From Entomoplasma freundtii (GTDB lineage Bacteria; Bacillota_I; Bacilli_A; Mycoplasmatales; Mycoplasmataceae), in assembly GCF_002804205.1 (NCBI RefSeq), contig NZ_CP024962.1:744001-808000 (forward strand): a stretch of 64,000 nucleotides of DNA, written 5' to 3'. The notes under the pieces are model-generated. The model had not been told where the DNA came from. It saw only the letters and a program-made list of their open reading frames with translations, and ran no database searches. Each line of letters opens with the position of its first letter. The stretch's first letter is position 1. Shown piece by piece: positions 60,297 to 64,000 of the stretch. Made by a program: the position numbers and the translations under genes.

Positions 60297-61004
60297 TTAT
60301 TTGTTCATTGCGGCACGAAGACCAGGAACAGCTACTTTAATTCCAGGACCCATTGTTGTTGAGATTGAAACATTTAGAATGTAATCTCCTTTAACAGTTT
60401 GAGGTTTAGCTTTTTGAATAGCTTCAAAAACAGCTTTAAAGTTATTTTCAAGTTGTTCATTACTAAATGACGCTTTTCCTAAAATTGAGTGAATGTTACC
60501 TTCTTTATCAGCGCGGTATTCCACTTTTCCTTTTTTAACATCATCAATTGCTTTAGTAACATCCATAGTTACAGTTCCAGTTTTAGGGTTTGGCATTAGA
60601 CCACGAGGTCCAAGAATTTTCCCGATGGCTCCTAATTTCGCCATCATTTCTGGAGTAGCAATAATTACATCAAAGTCAAATCAGTTTTCTTTGGCAATTT
60701 TTTGTACTAATTCTTCTCCACCAACAATGTCAGCTCCAGCAGCAGTTGCTTCTTTTGCTTTAGTGTTAGTTAATACTAAGATTTTTTGGGTTTTCCCAGT
60801 TCCTGAAGGCAAGACTAATGCCCCACGAATTTGTTGGTCTGCTTTTTTAGGATCAATGTTTAAGTTAAAAGCTACTTCGACAGTTGAATCGAATTTAGTT
60901 GAAGCTAAATCTTTTGCTAATTGGAAAGCTTCAGTTGGTTGGTAGTATTTAGTACGATCAACTTTTGAACGTGCTTCTTTTAATTTTTTCGAAATTCTAG
61001 CCAT
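60297..61004 (-). CDS. rplA: 50S ribosomal protein L1
   Basis: 235 aa; 23S stalk protein and likely repressor of its own operon. [21 protein letters not shown] is the family signature, at about residue 135. A TGA Trp at 60681 links both halves. The ATG overlaps the rplK stop by one base (TAATG). Confidence 0.97.
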
Positions 61005-61426
61005 TATTTATTAGCTCCTTCGATTTTGATTCCCATATTTTTTGCAGTTCCTTTAATAATGTTAATTGCAGCATCAATGTCATTGGCATTTAGATCTGGC
61101 AATTTGTATTCAGCAATTTTACGAATATCGTCCATTGAAACAGTTCCAGCTACTTCTTTTCCTGAATTTTTGGCACCTTTTTCAATTTTTGCTGCACGTT
61201 TTAGTAAAACGGGAGTTGGAGTTGTTTTTAAAACAAATTCAAATGATTTGTCATCATATGCAGTAATAACAACTGGAACAACATCTCCAGCACGGTCCTT
61301 AGTTGCCTCGTTGAATTCTTTGGTGAAAGCAGGCATGTTAATTCCCAAGGATGCTAATTCTGCTCCTGGTTTTGCTTGCATTGCCATAAATTCTAATTTT
61401 GCAATACGTGTGATTTTTTTAGCCAC
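61004..61426 (-). CDS. rplK: 50S ribosomal protein L11
   Basis: 140 aa. GTG start at 61426 with ATAGGAGG seven bases ahead; [40 protein letters not shown], and the RNA-binding C-terminal domain ending GIKIEGANK. It forms the GTPase centre with 23S rRNA. Confidence 0.96.
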   Translation of the reverse strand: MAKKITRIAKLEFMAMQAKPGAELASLGINMPAFTKEFNEATKDRAGDVVPVVITAYDDKSFEFVLKTTPTPVLLKRAAKIEKGAKNSGKEVAGTVSMDDIRKIAEYKLPDLNANDIDAAINIIKGTAKNMGIKIEGANK

Positions 61427-61439
61427 GGGTTACCTCCTA

Positions 61440-61505
61440 TAGTTCTCGCTGTGGTCCTTATGAAGGCTTAATTTTTAAGCTTTCTCCCACAATAAAAATC
61501 TGCTA
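61440..61505 (-). promoter_or_regulatory. Possible L1-binding leader of rplKA
   Basis: Minus-strand TTGTGGGAGAAAGCTT ... AAGCCTTCATAAGGACCACAG forms a two-part stem (TGTGG with CCACA, AGCTT with AAGC) just before the rplK ribosome binding site. It resembles L1 target sites that mimic rRNA, as I recall them; not verified. Confidence 0.45.
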
Positions 61506-61512
61506 TTTATTA

Positions 61513-61521
61513 ATAATAGCA
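61513..61521 (-). promoter_or_regulatory. Extended -10 promoter for rplK-rplA
   Basis: Minus-strand TGCTATTAT, about 90 nt upstream of rplK, following the window's TGnTANNAT pattern; no clear -35. Confidence 0.45.
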
Positions 61522-61594
61522 ATTTATTAGATAAAAATAAAGGGATAAAACCGTTAAAACCCACGTTTTTGGGGGCCTTTTACTTAAATTTTCT

Positions 61595-62659
61595 TTATTT
61601 AATCTCACCAATTTTTTTGAGGAACTGAACGATGCCATTAACATATTGTTTATGCCCTACACTAATGGCTTCGACATGCTTAGCTTTAGGGAAAACAATT
61701 AATTCTGAAACAACTATTTGTTCTGAAGCAATTTTTTCTTTATAAAGTTGTTCTGACATATAAAGTGGTACAAGGTCATCAGCATCCCCATGAAGAAAAA
61801 GCATTGGAATTTGTGCCGTACGACTTAACTTTTTCCGAATATCAAAGTCGTTTGGATCATACCCAAAAACCTTTTTGAATTTTCTTCGCAACCCAAAGCT
61901 TACTTTTCATCATGGCATCTTTGTTTGACGTTGAAAGAAATACCGTGCCTCGAGAAGTAAATTACTAAAACCACAATCATCAATGACAAACTTTAAAGCA
62001 GGGTCTAAGTAACCAATGTCTTCGGCATACTTCACCACGATTGAGCCACCCATACTATTGCCAATTAAACCATAATTAGTCATTCCATAATGGGTTTTCA
62101 AATAATCAACACAACTCGCTAAATCATAAGGAGCCGAATAACCTAAATCTGTTTTAGTACCATAACTAGCTCCATGAGCACGAACATCAATTGTCATTAC
62201 ATTAAAACCTAATTTTGAAAATAAATAAGTTTGGCGTAAACCGAGGAATTTATTTTCAGTTCAACCGTGTAAAGCAATCACCCATTTTTTACTACGGTTA
62301 TTACGGAGAATTAAAGCTTGCAGTTTTTGACCATCAGGGTTAAGGATAACTACCTCATCAAGTTTCTTCAAATCATCTGCAGTATAAAGAAAATTATACT
62401 GATTTAAACCGCGAGCAAAAGAATCATCCACATAATCAGCAATAGTATCAACTTCAACATAAGCTGCCTTACGTTGGCGCATTCCCTCATCACGGAGATA
62501 ATCTTGCACCACATTATTAAAGCGAACTAAACTTTTAGTAGAAAGCACTTTTATTTGGGGCATATCCCAAAGAGTTTTCCATAAAATCGGAAAATTATAA
62601 ACTAAATCTTGGTCAGATGTTGGCACCTTAGGCACATTTTCACTTTGTTTACGACGCAT
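61595..62659 (-). CDS. Alpha/beta-hydrolase family protein
   Basis: 354 aa, serine hydrolase of unknown substrate. The oxyanion region is VIALHGW, the nucleophile elbow is GNSMGGS, the acid lies in HGDADDLVP, and the His in KHVEA, so the triad looks complete. The first 110 residues are a helical extension. It has no signal peptide; membrane association is not evident. It sits between rplK and nusG, an unusual place. TGA encodes several Trp. AAGAGG precedes the ATG. Confidence 0.9.
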
Positions 62660-62734
62660 AAAATCCTCTTCTTTCTAACATTTTAGCATGCTTAATTTTG
62701 AGAAAAGTTTTTGATTCGATTTTTAGTTTGCTAA

Positions 62735-62768
62735 ATTAAAAAAGACCAATTATTTGGTCTTTTTTAAT
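62735..62768 (-). terminator. Terminator after nusG
   Basis: Stem ATTAAAAAAGACCA / TGGTCTTTTTTAAT around AT-rich loop, overlapping the nusG stop. It separates the rpmG-secE-nusG transcript from the hydrolase. Confidence 0.75.
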
Positions 62769-63492
62769 ATTCTCTTACTGGTTCTAAATTAGTGAAGGCC
62801 ACTTCAGCTGGTGTATAACGGCCAAAGATTTCCAAGGAAACAATAGCAATTCCTTTTGAATAATCAATATCGATTACTTTTCCTTCTTCATTTTGATATG
62901 GTCCTTCTTTAATGCGGACAAAATCATTGAGGTTAAAGTTTGCTTTATGAAGCTCTTTTTTAGGGACCACCAGACCTTTTGGTTTACCTTTGCTGGTTGT
63001 GCTAGTTGGTGACTCTTCTTTATCATTGCCTTCATCAACCACATCTTGGTTATCTTCCGATTCGCTAGGAATAAGTCCTACTTTTGGTGTACCGTTTTCG
63101 TTCAATTCATCATCGGGAGTTGACAGCATTTTGATAACTTCGTTCATTGTTAAAGGGAAGGGTTTAAGGCCTTTCCCGGCTGAACCAATGAATCCAGTTA
63201 CTCCGGGAGTATTTCGAATGACAAATCAAGCTTTGTCACTCATATTCATGTTGATAAAAATGTACCCCGGGAAGCGGTTTTTAATCACGATTTTACCACT
63301 TTTGGTTTCAGTAATTCCCTTCGAAATTCGTAAATCAAAAACATCATTTTCCAAGTTGCTTGTTTTAATTTTTTGTTGTAAATCTGCTAAGACCTTTTCT
63401 TCATGACCTGTACTGCAATTAATTACAAACCATTGACCAGGCATGTCTAATAGCATATCTAGATCAACATTCATTTCTTCATTTTTCTTCAT
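62764..63492 (-). CDS. nusG: Transcription termination/antitermination factor NusG with acidic insert
   Basis: 242 aa. The NGN domain (about residues 18-118, PGQWFVINCSTGHEEKV and FPGYIFINMNM) and the C-terminal KOW (about 189-216, DFVRIKEGPYQNEEGKVIDI) flank an insert of about 60 polar residues (about 125-180: SESEDNQDVVDEGNDKEE then STTSKGKPKG). Normal NusG is about 180 aa. The core should still bind the beta' clamp helices. AGAGGAAAAT precedes the ATG. Confidence 0.95.
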
Positions 63493-63500
63493 ATTTTCCT

Positions 63501-63896
63501 CTAAACAATTTTGATTAAACTAAATAAAGCTTGTAGCCCTCAATCAACCAACGCAAAGAAGAGGGCAAAAATAACCATGAATAACAAAACAGAAATATAT
63601 TTTTTAGTTAAATTTCCCGATGAAGACCATTTAATCTTATTCACTTCTTTAATCATTTTGACGGGAAACTCTTGAATTGCTTCCTTAACGTTGACTTTTT
63701 CCTTGGGTGTTTTGGGAACCTTTAGACCTTTTTTTTGTCATTTTTGGAGGTCAATCTTCCCCTTTTTCGGGGTTTCCAAATTCGCTTCTAAGTCGTTTTG
63801 ACGACTTTTCCTTGCCGCCTTTGCTGCTGCTTTTAATTCTTTTTTGGCTCTTTTTGCTTCTAACCGAGCTGTTTCCTTATTCGGATTAGTTTTCAT
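63501..63896 (-). CDS. secE: Preprotein translocase subunit SecE with long N-terminus
   Basis: 131 aa. A basic cytosolic extension of about 70 residues (KETARLEAKRAKKELKAAAK, QKKGLKVPKTPKEKVN) precedes the conserved amphipathic helix and membrane anchor (KEVNKIKWSSSGNLTKKYIS, VLLFMVIFALFFALVDW). It clamps SecY and partners SecG. The start at 63896 overlaps the rpmG stop by one base. Two TGA Trp. Confidence 0.93.
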
Positions 63897-64000
63897 TAGC
63901 GTGTTTCCTTATGAATTTGGTGTTTTTGACAGGTTGGACAAAACTTTTTAATTTCTAGGCGACTTTTTTGTGTCAGCCCACTTTTTGTGAAAGTATAATT
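63896..64000 (-). CDS. rpmG: 50S ribosomal protein L33, 5' end cut
   Basis: Last 34 codons: [34 protein letters not shown]. The CxxC and the KETR end fit L33. The first zinc-binding pair lies beyond the window. It is the first gene of rpmG-secE-nusG. Confidence 0.92.
   Translation of the reverse strand, partial: NYTFTKSGLTQKSRLEIKKFCPTCQKHQIHKETR

Noticed and set aside
60493-61442. Long plus-strand frames across rplA and rplK
   Set aside because: Antisense shadows of conserved ribosomal protein genes.

Overview
The window reads as a stretch of a Mollicutes chromosome, most likely Spiroplasma or a close relative. The DNA is AT-rich. Nearly every conserved gene (secA, uvrA, rpoB, rpoC, atpA and others) reads through in-frame TGA codons at Trp positions, so UGA codes for Trp (translation table 4). 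Other pointers are the BMP-type nucleoside ABC transporter, a single PTS sugar permease with HPr kinase, the two lgt genes around trxB, no peptidoglycan genes, and a tmRNA tag that resembles Spiroplasma/Mesoplasma tags and ends in LAA. I saw no rRNA, tRNA, insertion sequence, phage or CRISPR array. All coordinates below merge the TGA-split pieces.

Layout. 1-4648: BMP-family ABC transporter (lipoprotein, ATPase, permease), with a hidden plus-strand membrane gene inside it and a promoter, leader and terminator ahead of the lipoprotein. 4659-7300: trmB, mgtE and tmRNA (ssrA). 7400-14600: a PTS glucose-family permease with an odd tail, two unannotated membrane-protein genes, smpB, rnr, secG and a small HTH regulator. 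14573-27122: a long run of tightly spaced or overlapping minus-strand genes, uvrB-uvrA-folC-folT-hprK-lgt2-trxB-lgt1-whiA-HTH. 27169-30153: secA. 30370-32668: two plus-strand genes (AEC permease, 5'-3' exonuclease). 32701-39837: the F1Fo ATP synthase operon atpI-like-B-E-F-H-A-G-D-C. 39959-42396: rpiB, glyA and upp. 42522-44192: rhodanese and rmuC. 44308-53176: a Fic-like gene, rpoB and rpoC. 53353-54515: rplJ-rplL with an L10 leader. 54505-60289: an accessory block. 60297-64000: rpmG-secE-nusG, a hydrolase, then rplK-rplA.

The tmRNA and SmpB rescue stalled ribosomes, and RNase R degrades the faulty messages. HPr kinase tunes the PTS. FolT and FolC import and polyglutamylate folate, and GlyA uses it. 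Lgt, SecA, SecE and SecG handle export and lipoprotein anchoring. The BMP lipoprotein is a direct Lgt substrate.

The most unusual content is in the accessory block that separates rplKA from rplJL. It holds an orphan CobO-like ATPase, an anchored surface protein, two tandem paralogous membrane proteins, a probable beta-helix protein and a secreted internalin-like LRR protein. Also notable are a degenerate Fic-like protein at the head of the rpoBC operon, the BMP leader attenuator, and several genes that only appear when TGA is read as Trp.
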